A stretch of DNA of 53,352 nucleotides, from assembly GCA_947177575.1 (NCBI GenBank), contig CAMWVA010000006.1, forward strand, positions 1-53,352, written 5' to 3'. The notes under the pieces were generated by a model. That model was not told where the DNA came from and ran no database searches. It worked only from the letters and a program-made list of their open reading frames with translations. The stretch comes from an uncultured Porphyromonadaceae bacterium (lineage in GTDB: Bacteria > Bacteroidota > Bacteroidia > Bacteroidales > Muribaculaceae). Both the position numbers and the translations under genes were made by a program. Position 1 is the first letter of the stretch; every line of letters starts with the position of its first letter. Of this stretch, positions 1 to 9,527 are shown piece by piece.

Positions 1-172
1 TGTGCAAGTATTGTTCGGATAAAAAATGTTTTTTAAACAAATTTCATAACTAACTATCTGAATCTTAACTTAATCAATAAATGTTAAAATTTGTATTTAT
101 TTGTAAAAACATTAATATAAATCTTATATTTCCTACAGTTCCTCTGTGTACTTGCCTGATTTATTCCTATAA
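1..172. other. AT-rich window edge, no gene seen
   Basis: This stretch lies downstream of the minus-strand MBOAT gene and is strongly AT-rich. I see no open reading frame of note, no RNA gene and no clear terminator hairpin. It may hold the promoter of a gene beyond the left edge, but no good TAnnTTTG element is visible. Confidence 0.5.
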
Positions 173-1723
173 TCAGAACTGGAAATAGATAAATGGCGCT
201 ACTTCTTCAGCCATATACTCAATAACAAGCTGAATTACGAGTAAGAAAATAACGAGCTTAAGTAGCCATGGCACCCTTACAAAGGCCGCCCGACAGCGGT
301 CGGCCACTGTTTGTGGAATAAAATGAAATATAATAAGGGTAAGCATCATTATACACCACACGCTACGCACTTCAAAGAACTGTGGGAATTGGCGCCAATC
401 GAAATCAACAAAGATGTTTGATATTATCAGTACACTATCGCTAAAGTCAGCTGCCCGGAAAAATACCCATAACAGTGAAACATACACGAATGTTATAAGC
501 CAGAATATAAAACGTGTAAAAAAGTTATCAGGTATTTTATTAAGTATAGGACGGCAGGCTTTATGCACAGCTAATCCTACGCCATGCATTGCACCCCAGA
601 ATATAAATTTCCATGCTGCCCCATGCCATAGCCCACCTATAAGCATAGTGAGAAAATTATTAAGATAAGTGCGTAGAGTACCTTTACGATTGCCTCCAAG
701 GGGGATATACACATAATCGCGAAGCCACGATGATAGTGATATATGCCAGCGTCGCCAGAATTCGGTAAGATTTGTGCTTTGATAAGGTGAATCAAAATTT
801 ATACCTAATTTAAAGCCCATCATCAATGCCAGACCTATAGCCATGTCGGAATAACCAGAGAAGTCACAATATATCTGCATAGTATAACCCAACACACCCA
901 TTAAAGTCTGCACACCCGTATAAAGCTCAGGCTGATTGAAGATAAGGTCATTATATTGAGCTATATAGTCAGCTATCAATGCTTTTTTGACAATACCTGT
1001 CAGTATAAGCCATAATCCACCATAGATATTAGCCCGTGTAGCCATACGATTACGACGTAACTGAGGCAGAAAATAGTCAGCACGTACTATCGGGCCTGCT
1101 ACCAAAGCCGGGAAAAAGGAGAGAAAGAACAAGTAATCAAGCCATGACCGTGTGGGTGTGATACGACGTTTATATACATCTACGACGTAACTTATAGACT
1201 GGAATGTATAAAAAGAAATACCTACCGGCAATATTATTTCAAGCGGCTGAAAATTACCCTGTACCATGAGATTCCAGTTCCAAAGAAAGAAATTGGCATA
1301 TTTGAAATAGCCAAGTATGGAAAGAGAGATACAGATCGAAAGCCACATAAGCGCCAGCTTTCCTCCACGTCTGCGCGTACGGAATATAGCCCATGACAAC
1401 AGCCAGTCTATAAGAGAGGTTCCTATAAGCATAAGGAAGAATATGCCACTCGATTTATAATAGAAATAAAGCGAGAAACATACTACAAAAACCACCATTT
1501 TAGCACGGCTGCTTTTAAGCAGTGCATAGACAGGCAGAAAGAATATAGCCAAAAGCCAGAAAAGGCCACTCGAAAACAACATTGGCGCTGTAGGGTCATA
1601 CAACAGCATATTGCCTATATTGCGCAACACCGTAGGTACAGAACCGGACATGGTATCAGGCAGCAGCTCAGGCAAAGAGCCGGCAATGGAATCGGGCAGA
1701 AAATCGAACTGAGTCGGTTGCAT
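173..1723 (-). CDS. MBOAT family membrane O-acyltransferase (AlgI/DltB/PatA-like)
   Basis: Multi-spanning membrane enzyme of 516 aa that, by family, moves acyl (often acetyl) groups across the inner membrane onto an extracytoplasmic polymer. Family motifs are visible: LPVGISFYTFQSISYVVDVY near residues 165-184, FFPALVAGPIVR near 203-214, YCDFSGYSDMAIG near 285-297, EFWRRWHISLSSWLRDY near 321-337, and GGLWHG at 363-368 with the expected catalytic His367. Its length is typical of AlgI-like proteins. The gene starts 11 bp after an SGNH-hydrolase-like gene on the same strand, and this pairing (membrane acyl carrier plus periplasmic SGNH acyltransferase) is the usual two-component layout. The acceptor polymer cannot be read from the sequence. 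Confidence 0.9.
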   Translation of the reverse strand: MQPTQFDFLPDSIAGSLPELLPDTMSGSVPTVLRNIGNMLLYDPTAPMLFSSGLFWLLAIFFLPVYALLKSSRAKMVVFVVCFSLYFYYKSSGIFFLMLIGTSLIDWLLSWAIFRTRRRGGKLALMWLSICISLSILGYFKYANFFLWNWNLMVQGNFQPLEIILPVGISFYTFQSISYVVDVYKRRITPTRSWLDYLFFLSFFPALVAGPIVRADYFLPQLRRNRMATRANIYGGLWLILTGIVKKALIADYIAQYNDLIFNQPELYTGVQTLMGVLGYTMQIYCDFSGYSDMAIGLALMMGFKLGINFDSPYQSTNLTEFWRRWHISLSSWLRDYVYIPLGGNRKGTLRTYLNNFLTMLIGGLWHGAAWKFIFWGAMHGVGLAVHKACRPILNKIPDNFFTRFIFWLITFVYVSLLWVFFRAADFSDSVLIISNIFVDFDWRQFPQFFEVRSVWCIMMLTLIIFHFIPQTVADRCRAAFVRVPWLLKLVIFLLVIQLVIEYMAEEVAPFIYFQF

Positions 1724-1734
1724 TTCGTTTAGTA

Positions 1735-2532
1735 TTACTTATGACGTGCCTTCAGAAAGATGACATTGACCGGGTGTTTACCTAACGTATCAGGAGGAAG
1801 CTCGGCAAGGATAGGATGTGATGACTTAGGCATCCATTTCATAATGCTGTCCATCCATAGAGCTGAGGCATCACGTGTCGGATGTATTTTGTCTTTTTTA
1901 CGTTCAAATTCCATACCGGCTGATCGGAAAAAGCTGCCACGACGACAGGTACGCTCCAGCATGTCGTTTATACCGCTGTCTTCTTTCCAGTTCGGCGGAC
2001 CTATCCATACATAAGGTATAGTGTCAATCATCTCCAATATTCGATTAACGTATGGCAGACGTACTTCCGGTTTCTTATAGTAAATTTCATTACTACCTAA
2101 TGAGATAAATATATAATCTGCTTTGTACTCCTTTATATAATGAAGCAGAGTATCACAGTCAGCCCATATCTTAGTATTACTCGAATCCCAGTTGACCGCG
2201 TGCATCTGGTGTCCGTTGTAAGCAGCGTATGCAGCAAGGCGCAGAGCAAGATTAAACGTCATCGAGTCGCCAAACAGAAGTATTGATTTCGGCAACGAAT
2301 CAGTAGCTACAGGTGTATCTGTTATATCTTCTGCATAAAGACCTTCAGTTTCTAAAAGGTCAGGTACCGAATCGGATTCAGCTTTTCCGGTACCGAATAA
2401 AGCCTCGCGAAACGGTGCCTTCTTAAGCTTCCACTCGCCTACCCCTATTTCCATATCGCTGAAAGCTATCAGCAGAAACAAGACCAAGGCCAGACTAAGA
2501 AGCAACCACAACCCTGTATAATGTGATTTCAT
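1735..2532 (-). CDS. membrane-anchored SGNH/GDSL hydrolase-like protein, partner of the MBOAT enzyme
   Basis: 265 aa with one N-terminal membrane helix (about residues 7-24) and an extracytoplasmic SGNH fold. The catalytic blocks can be seen: FGDSM with Ser90, SLGSNE with Asn148, and KDKIHPT with Asp214 and His217. Proteins of this type act as esterases or as the acyltransferase that finishes O-acetylation started by an MBOAT protein (compare AlgX/AlgJ, PatB). It is transcribed just before the MBOAT gene with an 11-bp gap, so the two probably form one operon. Substrate unknown. Confidence 0.8.
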   Translation of the reverse strand: MKSHYTGLWLLLSLALVLFLLIAFSDMEIGVGEWKLKKAPFREALFGTGKAESDSVPDLLETEGLYAEDITDTPVATDSLPKSILLFGDSMTFNLALRLAAYAAYNGHQMHAVNWDSSNTKIWADCDTLLHYIKEYKADYIFISLGSNEIYYKKPEVRLPYVNRILEMIDTIPYVWIGPPNWKEDSGINDMLERTCRRGSFFRSAGMEFERKKDKIHPTRDASALWMDSIMKWMPKSSHPILAELPPDTLGKHPVNVIFLKARHK

Positions 2533-2611
2533 GTTAATTAAGAGTAGAGTAATTAATAAATTGCCGGTTAGTTATTCACGTTTACATAATTCACACAAAG
2601 TTGTGCTGCTA

Positions 2612-5086
2612 TCAGGATAAATCGACTACCGTAATACCTGCACCACCGAAGCGTACATCTTCATCTTCAGCAGACACAACAGCCGGATTAGCCTTAAGCC
2701 ATTGACGAATAACCTGTTTGAGAATACCATGACCTGTACCATGTAATATACGTACACGCGAGGCATTAAACTGTATGGCATCGTCTATAAAATAGGTCAC
2801 AGCCTGCAGTGCTTCATCAGCACGCATACCACGCACGTCTATCTCGTTTCTGAACTTCAACTGTCTTTCACGACTTTGTTCTACTGTCTGATTTGACAGA
2901 CTCGATATCTGTACATTAGCACTCTGCTGCGGTTTAGCCACACGGGTGAGTTTATCAAGAGCTACTATAGTGCGCAGTCCTCCGAAGGCCACTTCAGCCT
3001 TCTTACCTTGAATACTCATGATACGTCCTGGCACACCTCCACCCTGCATCTTCACATAATCACCTTCAGTAAAAGCTGGTTTTTTCTCAACCGTAACCGG
3101 TTCAGTTTTTGCCTGACGACTCTTACGGCTTTGATGACGCAATGGTTTAAGCAGCTCGGGAGTCTTCTCGTCATTATCATCGAGAGAATGGCGCAAATCA
3201 GTAAGTTCCTGACGCATACGCCGCGTCACCTCCTTATCGGCGTCAGCCTTCTTAATTTCATGTACTGCCCGTTCTACTGCAGCATTGGCACCCGACATTA
3301 TCTCTTTAGCATCTTCACGTGCCTGACGCAATATAGCCGCACGCTGTTCTTTAAGACTACGTGCGGAATCTTCATAGTTCTCAAGCAAGGAATCAAGATG
3401 ATTTTCTTTCTCCTTTATACTTTTACGCTTATTGGCCCAATATCTGCGGTCACGGGCTATGTCAAGCAGATACTTATCCATATTGACATAGTCACTGCCA
3501 ACTATTTCCTTAGCCAAGGTAATAACATCGCCCGGCAGACCTGTCTTACGTGCTATCTCAAGAGCAAAAGAACTTCCGGGAGTACCTACCGACAACTGAA
3601 ATGTAGGTTGCAGATGTTCTCGGTCATATAGCATAGCTCCGTTGACAAATCCAGGTTCCGAGTCAGCGAAAGTTTTTAGATTCTGATAATGAGTAGTGAT
3701 AACACCGAAACATCCGGACTCACCGAGACGCTTCAGTATAGCCTGTGCCAAAGCTCCGCCTATCTGCGGCTCAGTACCCGACCCCATCTCATCGGCCAGT
3801 AATAAACTGCGACTATCAGCATTCGATAGAAAGTACTTCATGTTACGCAGATGAGATGAATATGTACTCAGGTCATTCTCAATAGACTGTTCGTCACCTA
3901 TATCTATAAAGATATTGTCAAAAACAGCCATGTGAGAATTAGAATAAAGTGTCGGCATAAGTCCGCACTGCATCATGTACTGTACAATAGCTACTGTCTT
4001 AAGACATACAGACTTACCACCGGCATTAGGACCTGATATAATAAGAATACGCCGCTCACCACGCAAACATATATTGAGCGGTACAACTTCACGGTTCTGC
4101 GCACGCAAGGTCATCAACAGACCGGGATGTACGGCATGAAACCAGTCAAGTTCCGGATTTTCTTCAAGTACCGGCATCTGAGCATTGGTATCAATAGCCA
4201 ATCTTCCCTTAGCACGTATAAAGTCAAGACGTCCCAGACGCTCGTTAAGTGACAAAAGCTCATCTATCGAAGGGCGTATAATATCTGCCACACCCATCAG
4301 TACCGCCACTACCTCACGCCGCTCCTGCATCTCGAGTTCACGCAGACGGTTGCCTGCCTCAACAACTTCGGCAGGCTCTATGTACACAGTCTTACCTGTA
4401 GCACTTTCGTCATGAATAATACCGTTGATACGGCGTTTAGACATAGCAGAAACCGGTATTACCATACGTCCGTCACGCATGGTCGGAGCAGCATCACGCT
4501 CTACTATACCTTCTGAAGCTGCCCGTTCGAGCACACGACGTAAAGCACGGGCCATCGCGCCGGAAGCAGAAGTTATCTGACGGCGAATATCAGCAAGTGC
4601 AGGAGAAGCTGAATCCTTAACCTCACCGAAGCGATTGATACAACGTTCTATAGCCTCTCTTATATCCCTGAAAGCAGGAAGGTCTGAAAACTCGGATGTC
4701 AGCACAGGCCATGCCGATACACTTTCTTCATGCTCATCATCGGAAGAGACACGACGACTGAAAAAGCGAGCTGTATCTTCGGCGGCGGCCAACACACTGT
4801 CGAGCTTACGCAGACGTTCGCCACTCATATAATTGGCCATAGCTCGTATCTCAACGAGCCAAGGGCCGACATCCGGTAAAGAACCGAGCGGAAATTCGCC
4901 TGAAGCCTGCAATATGTCCATCATCTCGGACACTGCTGTCAGCTTATGTTTTATGGCTGTATAGTCGGTAAGAAAAGTCATATCCTGAGCCGCACGGATA
5001 CCCATAGGACTCTCGCAGAACGAGATTAACGACTCACGTACTATCTCAAACCCGATTTTTGATTCAAAATCGTGTGGATATATCAT
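2612..5086 (-). CDS. mutS2: endonuclease MutS2
   Basis: 824 aa, typical length for MutS2. It lacks the N-terminal mismatch-recognition domain of MutS and begins with the core/lever region. The ATPase has Walker A GPNAGGKS at 352-359 and Walker B LLLADE at 428-433. A long charged coiled coil covers about 540-640, a KOW-like segment lies near 670-715, and a C-terminal Smr nuclease domain (about 747-824) shows the DVRG and HGTG motifs. The family suppresses homologous recombination or acts on stalled, collided ribosomes. It starts 32 bp downstream of the universal-stress gene, on the same strand. Confidence 0.95.
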   Translation of the reverse strand: MIYPHDFESKIGFEIVRESLISFCESPMGIRAAQDMTFLTDYTAIKHKLTAVSEMMDILQASGEFPLGSLPDVGPWLVEIRAMANYMSGERLRKLDSVLAAAEDTARFFSRRVSSDDEHEESVSAWPVLTSEFSDLPAFRDIREAIERCINRFGEVKDSASPALADIRRQITSASGAMARALRRVLERAASEGIVERDAAPTMRDGRMVIPVSAMSKRRINGIIHDESATGKTVYIEPAEVVEAGNRLRELEMQERREVVAVLMGVADIIRPSIDELLSLNERLGRLDFIRAKGRLAIDTNAQMPVLEENPELDWFHAVHPGLLMTLRAQNREVVPLNICLRGERRILIISGPNAGGKSVCLKTVAIVQYMMQCGLMPTLYSNSHMAVFDNIFIDIGDEQSIENDLSTYSSHLRNMKYFLSNADSRSLLLADEMGSGTEPQIGGALAQAILKRLGESGCFGVITTHYQNLKTFADSEPGFVNGAMLYDREHLQPTFQLSVGTPGSSFALEIARKTGLPGDVITLAKEIVGSDYVNMDKYLLDIARDRRYWANKRKSIKEKENHLDSLLENYEDSARSLKEQRAAILRQAREDAKEIMSGANAAVERAVHEIKKADADKEVTRRMRQELTDLRHSLDDNDEKTPELLKPLRHQSRKSRQAKTEPVTVEKKPAFTEGDYVKMQGGGVPGRIMSIQGKKAEVAFGGLRTIVALDKLTRVAKPQQSANVQISSLSNQTVEQSRERQLKFRNEIDVRGMRADEALQAVTYFIDDAIQFNASRVRILHGTGHGILKQVIRQWLKANPAVVSAEDEDVRFGGAGITVVDLS

Positions 5087-5118
5087 TTGTGTTTTTTAGC
5101 TAAATACATGTGCTTTAA

Positions 5119-6249
5119 TCATACCGGCAGCACAAGTAACGGCACATCGCCCTCGAAGAAAATGCGATGAGCCATACCGGGCTTAAAAAGCCGCTGCAAC
5201 ATATTGGTCTTACGATTAGGCACTATTATAAGTTCTACCCCCTTGTCGGCCACAAGTCCGGCCGTCAGTTCGCGCACTTCTCCCGTGCCGGGGGTTACGG
5301 TATGGAATACTGCTCCGGGATATGTCTCGCGCAGATATTCGACAAAAGCCTGCAACTGTGTATGAGTATGGGCCTCGCTACGTCCCGGCTCAGCAGCAAG
5401 CAGCCACATCTCAACTTCCGGATAGTCAAACATACGCATCAGTGTCTCAATTGACAATATATCCTGACGTGTCATAGTACACAGGAAGGCAAGTTTCTTA
5501 ATCTCTTTTATATCATTGAACCCTACATTATCAGGAACAGTGAACAAGGGAACACGGCAACGATCGAGCACTTCAGCCGTAATACTACCCATCGAATCGA
5601 TATGCTGCCGGTCACGACCGCGTGTGGCCATAACCACAAGAGCCGGCGGACTAAGCCGTGTATAGCGCAGTATCACATCTTCGGGTACACCCTCTTCAAT
5701 AATGGTACGAAAATCAACAGAATGTATCTCACCCTTCTTTATTAGCTGGTCTATTTTCTTACGTAAGGCATGCATCTGACGTGCCGCCATGTCATTCATA
5801 GTATGAGCAGCCTGTAGCTCAAGTTCGTCGAGTCCAAGATCATCGGTACCCATAGGGTCTTCAGCTACCGGTGCATCTACAAAGTAAGGAGCTGTATAGG
5901 CATGCAGGACCACAGGCATAAGACTTAACCTGTCTGCAAGCTGAAAAGCTATACGGACTGCAAGAATACTTGAGTCAGAGAAATCAACAGGCACAAGCAA
6001 CGAACCGCTAACCCCAGCCATCTTACGCTCAAGTTCGGCCACCGACTCATGGGCACCGCTTTCAGTGACCTTAAGAGCAGCTGTAAGTTGTTCAGGCGAA
6101 ATACGCAGACGCACTACATCGCCAGCTTCAGCCACACCTGTAAGAGGGCTTAAAACTACTGTAATACCATGAGCTTCAAGCAACTGCTTGAGAATATCGG
6201 CGTGCTGTCTGGTGTGCAGACACAAGGTAATAAAGGTGGGAGTGGTCAT
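5119..6249 (-). CDS. tandem universal stress protein (Usp) with N-terminal DUF2007-like region
   Basis: 376 aa from the ATG at 6249 (MTTPTFITL). A longer frame to 6282 needs a TTG start and adds 11 unlike residues, so I prefer the ATG. Residues 1 to about 75 resemble the small signal-transducing DUF2007 fold. A first Usp domain begins at SLLVPVDFSDSSILAVRIAF and shows MATRGR near its end; a second, more degenerate one starts at IKKLAFLCTMT and ends with IIVPNRKTN and PLLVLPV. Usp proteins are soluble stress-linked nucleotide-binding proteins. The specific role is unknown. Confidence 0.85.
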   Translation of the reverse strand: MTTPTFITLCLHTRQHADILKQLLEAHGITVVLSPLTGVAEAGDVVRLRISPEQLTAALKVTESGAHESVAELERKMAGVSGSLLVPVDFSDSSILAVRIAFQLADRLSLMPVVLHAYTAPYFVDAPVAEDPMGTDDLGLDELELQAAHTMNDMAARQMHALRKKIDQLIKKGEIHSVDFRTIIEEGVPEDVILRYTRLSPPALVVMATRGRDRQHIDSMGSITAEVLDRCRVPLFTVPDNVGFNDIKEIKKLAFLCTMTRQDILSIETLMRMFDYPEVEMWLLAAEPGRSEAHTHTQLQAFVEYLRETYPGAVFHTVTPGTGEVRELTAGLVADKGVELIIVPNRKTNMLQRLFKPGMAHRIFFEGDVPLLVLPV

Positions 6250-6345
6250 ATAGAAGGGGTTTAATAAGGATTCAGCGGACAACCGTCAACCGGTTGCCCG
6301 CTTTATCTCCGAGCTGTCACGGAAAAAAATGGCAGGCTCCGCTGG

Positions 6346-6606
6346 TTACTTGTTTTTGTTTTTCTCCTCCAATATCTTGACTGCCATGTCATAGATAGTG
6401 GTGTCATCAAGCACGACAATACCGCCGTCAGGACCCGGCTCTATATGAAGAGCCTGATTCTTACCGTACTCATAGTTAACACCACCGAAGTAGTTGCGTA
6501 CCGTCTGCACTGTCACATTGAGTTCGTCTGCGATGCGGTGTGTCGAGCCATCGGGCAGACTGTCTTTGAGTCTGCGGAGCTCATTGAAAGTGATGATTTT
6601 GCTCAT
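6346..6606 (-). CDS. small helix-turn-helix DNA-binding protein
   Basis: 86 aa. An HTH is readable at about residues 20-40 (THRIADELNVTVQTVRNYFG), followed by a short basic/aromatic region and an acidic C-terminal segment ending in lysines. Its size and the HTH position resemble short conserved Bacteroidales DNA-binding proteins of unknown targets. A 206-bp gap to the next upstream gene suggests its own promoter. A regulatory role is inferred only from the HTH. Confidence 0.75.
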   Translation of the reverse strand: MSKIITFNELRRLKDSLPDGSTHRIADELNVTVQTVRNYFGGVNYEYGKNQALHIEPGPDGGIVVLDDTTIYDMAVKILEEKNKNK

Positions 6607-6812
6607 TTGCTTCCTATTAGAGATTAAGTGTTGATTTTTACCTTACTTACAGCGCAGGGCACTCACTGAGGAGTGGCTTGAGGACAGGGGCTGAGGCACC
6701 GTGCTGATTTATTGTTGCTAATTTAGACAATATTCCGTTATTGACAAAATTTTAAAGCAATATTTTTCAATATTGTTTAAAATAGGCTGTCTTTCAGTTG
6801 GTCAGATAAAAC
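6607..6812. other. intergenic leader of the HTH gene with GC-rich structured stretch
   Basis: Between batE and the HTH gene (both minus strand). The part nearest the HTH gene, about 6655-6710, is GC-rich and has repeated CTGAGG/TTGAGG words and a small hairpin (CACTC...GAGTG). The part nearest batE is AT-rich with CAATATT inverted words. No known riboswitch or clear TAnnTTTG promoter was recognised. Confidence 0.4.
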
Positions 6813-7625
6813 TCAGATAACCGTCAAGTCAGCTGCTTTTACCCAGCCTATAAAGTCTCTGTTAAGGCGTACTCTGTACCATGTCACTTCTCCGTCTACA
6901 TCAGTTTCTTCACCTACAATACGCACTTTGGTGCCACGTGTAAGAGTGGTGCCAACATTTTGTGACTTGGCTTCAGGAGTATTGAACAATTCGACTTTAT
7001 AACCGGTCAGTACACCTTCCTCGTGAGTGTCATAATGACCTGCGGCAGCGAAAGCACATACTATAGCGATAATGCTGAGACAGATACCGGTCAAAGCACC
7101 GAAAAAACCGATTTTACGTACTGGAACATTACGGCTGAACATATAAAGCGCCACACCCGTCAGACTCAGCAGAAACAGTATTGCTCCCCAGACGGCCCAC
7201 ATATCGGAAGAACGCTCACAAGCCAGAGAAGTGTATACAGACTGAAAGAAAGATTGTTCGTCAGGTGTCACTTTAAGACGTTTTCCTTTCAGTTCAGACC
7301 GATTGGCATCTTCGACTTTAGCAGTGACATAATTCAGATTACGACGTATTTCCTTATCGGAAGGGTCAAGACGCAAAGCTCGTTCATAGTAAAGTACGGC
7401 TTTACCGTAATCATGAACTTCGACATTTGCATTACCGAGATTATACAGCAGACCGGCCGAAACACCGTTCTTATCGGCTACTTCCTCATAAAGACTTATG
7501 GCTCGCTCGAAATCACCCGATTTATAAGCGCTGTCAGCCTCAGCAGTCACATCCGCACCCGAAATAGTGCCTGACAGATTAGCTACTGCAAACAGTAACA
7601 CTGATATTATGTTTCTGATTTTCAT
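6813..7625 (-). CDS. batE: BatE, TPR and SH3-like membrane protein
   Basis: 270 aa. Signal peptide (about 1-23), TPR repeats (about 25-100, including SAGLLYNLGNANVEVHDYGK and the canonical DPSDKEIRRNLNYV), two membrane helices (about 140-195) and a C-terminal bacterial SH3-like domain (about 205-270; GTTLTRGTKVRIVGEE, WYRVRLNRDFIGWVKAADL). This is the BatE layout of the Bacteroides aerotolerance operon. Its ATG overlaps the batD stop by 4 bp (ATGA), implying translational coupling. It is the last gene of the moxR-bat operon. Confidence 0.9.
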   Translation of the reverse strand: MKIRNIISVLLFAVANLSGTISGADVTAEADSAYKSGDFERAISLYEEVADKNGVSAGLLYNLGNANVEVHDYGKAVLYYERALRLDPSDKEIRRNLNYVTAKVEDANRSELKGKRLKVTPDEQSFFQSVYTSLACERSSDMWAVWGAILFLLSLTGVALYMFSRNVPVRKIGFFGALTGICLSIIAIVCAFAAAGHYDTHEEGVLTGYKVELFNTPEAKSQNVGTTLTRGTKVRIVGEETDVDGEVTWYRVRLNRDFIGWVKAADLTVI

Positions 7626-9472
7626 TTCTTCTGGCGGTTTAGTGATTCCTCGACTCCGTTTATTGCCTCAACGCCTTCCTTATAAATATCTTCCATCGTT
7701 ACACCGGAAGCGGATGGAGCATATTTAGCAAACTCACACTCATCAATAAGCTTTATGATGTTATCGGCCTGTTCAGATTCAATACCCTGATCAAGCAATT
7801 TGACGCGTATATTGTCTCGTGTCAGTTCTGATGTAGGCATTTTAAGTTTGTCACTCAGGTAGCCCCACAACGCAAAAAGCATCTCATCATAGAACTGCTC
7901 ACGTTCTCCCTTACGCATACAGATTCCGGCCTTCTTAAGACGACGCTGTGCCATCTTGCTGGCACGACGACTACGTACAGCCGACATATCGGCATGAGTC
8001 TTGATATAATTGCGATAGACAAGTGCCAGTGTCACAAGTATAGCCAAGGGTAAGACATAGAGCAACAGCCAGTACCACACGCTACGTACATATAGCCCGT
8101 GTTCCTTGGCAAGATGTCCTACAGGCATAAGGTTTTGACCAAAAGCAAGATTACTTGTAGTCTGCGACATAGCTGAGGCAGCACCTTTACCTACGCTGAT
8201 AGTATATCCCTTAGCCTCGCTATGTTCATAGCGTCCTGTAGAGGGATTAAAGTAAACAAATCTGATGGCAGGAATCTGAAAAGTTCCTGTTTCAAGAGGC
8301 ATGAATGAATAATCAAACTTAACCTTACCGCTGACATTGGAAGAACCTACCGTAGTCTCCACATCGGCAGTCGGAGTAAATACTTCCAGTTCTTTAGGAT
8401 AAATATCATTAAGCTCAGGCAGTTTAACATATTTGATATTGCCTGTGCCCGTCACAGTATATACTATTGACGAAGCATGATTACTTTCATATTTGGCAGC
8501 CGGCAGATCAGAAGTTATACTGAATGTTCCGACAGCGCCAGAGAAATCGGCCGGCTGAGGAGAAGGCAACGCCATTGAGGTCACTGTCAAGTCGTTAGGC
8601 GTAACGTTAAGCTGCAGAGGTTTAGCTACCGACATATTACCCCAGAACGGGTCGTGATAATATTCACGTTCGTCTACACTGACAGTATAAGTATTACCGG
8701 ATACTTTTAACTCACCTGTAAGCTGAGGGAAGATAATATAACGGGCTATTATTGCCGTAGCGTAGGTCTTACCGTTGACTGTCTCATAAGTCAGTGAAGA
8801 GGATATATCTTTTGATTCCTCGACTACAAAGCCATCAAACTTAGGGGCTGCGGTAGCTCCGATAAATTTAATAGCATCGTAGGTGGTATAGAGTTTTACA
8901 GTATAGACCAAAGCTTCCTGCTGATAAGCACGGCTCTTTGACACCGAAGCACGCAGGTAAAGATTTCCGTCACCTTTACCGATGAATTTCGGACCCTGTT
9001 GCTGTTCGTCACGACTGTTACGGTCAGGCGAAGAGGATGAAGATGATGAAGAATTGCTATTCGGCTGCGGAGTGACAGCTGTCGCCGCACCTATCGCATA
9101 ATCAACACTGTTACTTCTTACTCCGTCAACCGTCACAGGACCGAAACTGAAGTTACCTTCCTCTTCAGCCTTAAGAGTCAGCGTATAGGTATAGCTGAAA
9201 CTCTGGGTTGTCTTACCGTTGACACTTGAAAAACGCGAGCTCTGTCCTGTACGGTCAAAATACATCACTTTGGCACCGGGCACCTGAGCAGGCTTCTCGG
9301 GAGCTTTATTAATATCAGTTACCTCATAGCTGATATAAAATAAATCACCTACCCCGATGCTGCGTTTGCCTCGCGGTATATCAACCCGTAGCCTGACTGA
9401 ACCGGCAAAAGCCGATACAGCCACAGCTACCATTACCAGTAACAATGTCAATCTCACCTTCACTTCTCTCAT
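7622..9472 (-). CDS. batD: BatD, oxygen-tolerance membrane protein
   Basis: 616 aa. Signal peptide (cleavage near AFAG), a long periplasmic beta-rich region with the family's opening (VRLRVDIPRGKRSIGVGDLF), a Ser-rich/Asn linker near 140-155, one membrane helix near 465-485, and a cytoplasmic basic C-terminal helical domain (RRASKMAQRRLKKAG, then YDEMLFALWGYLSDKL). This matches the BatD/aerotolerance family. It lies between batC (55-bp gap) and batE (4-bp overlap). Confidence 0.92.
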   Translation of the reverse strand: MREVKVRLTLLLVMVAVAVSAFAGSVRLRVDIPRGKRSIGVGDLFYISYEVTDINKAPEKPAQVPGAKVMYFDRTGQSSRFSSVNGKTTQSFSYTYTLTLKAEEEGNFSFGPVTVDGVRSNSVDYAIGAATAVTPQPNSNSSSSSSSSPDRNSRDEQQQGPKFIGKGDGNLYLRASVSKSRAYQQEALVYTVKLYTTYDAIKFIGATAAPKFDGFVVEESKDISSSLTYETVNGKTYATAIIARYIIFPQLTGELKVSGNTYTVSVDEREYYHDPFWGNMSVAKPLQLNVTPNDLTVTSMALPSPQPADFSGAVGTFSITSDLPAAKYESNHASSIVYTVTGTGNIKYVKLPELNDIYPKELEVFTPTADVETTVGSSNVSGKVKFDYSFMPLETGTFQIPAIRFVYFNPSTGRYEHSEAKGYTISVGKGAASAMSQTTSNLAFGQNLMPVGHLAKEHGLYVRSVWYWLLLYVLPLAILVTLALVYRNYIKTHADMSAVRSRRASKMAQRRLKKAGICMRKGEREQFYDEMLFALWGYLSDKLKMPTSELTRDNIRVKLLDQGIESEQADNIIKLIDECEFAKYAPSASGVTMEDIYKEGVEAINGVEESLNRQKK

Positions 9473-9527
9473 AACCTTCTTAATTCTTTACTCTGTCTGT
9501 GTGGTTGTAGTTATCACCGGTAGATAA

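Noticed and set aside
3008-3631. Plus-strand open frame of 207 codons opposite mutS2
   Set aside because: It lies fully within the well-supported mutS2 gene and resembles no family.
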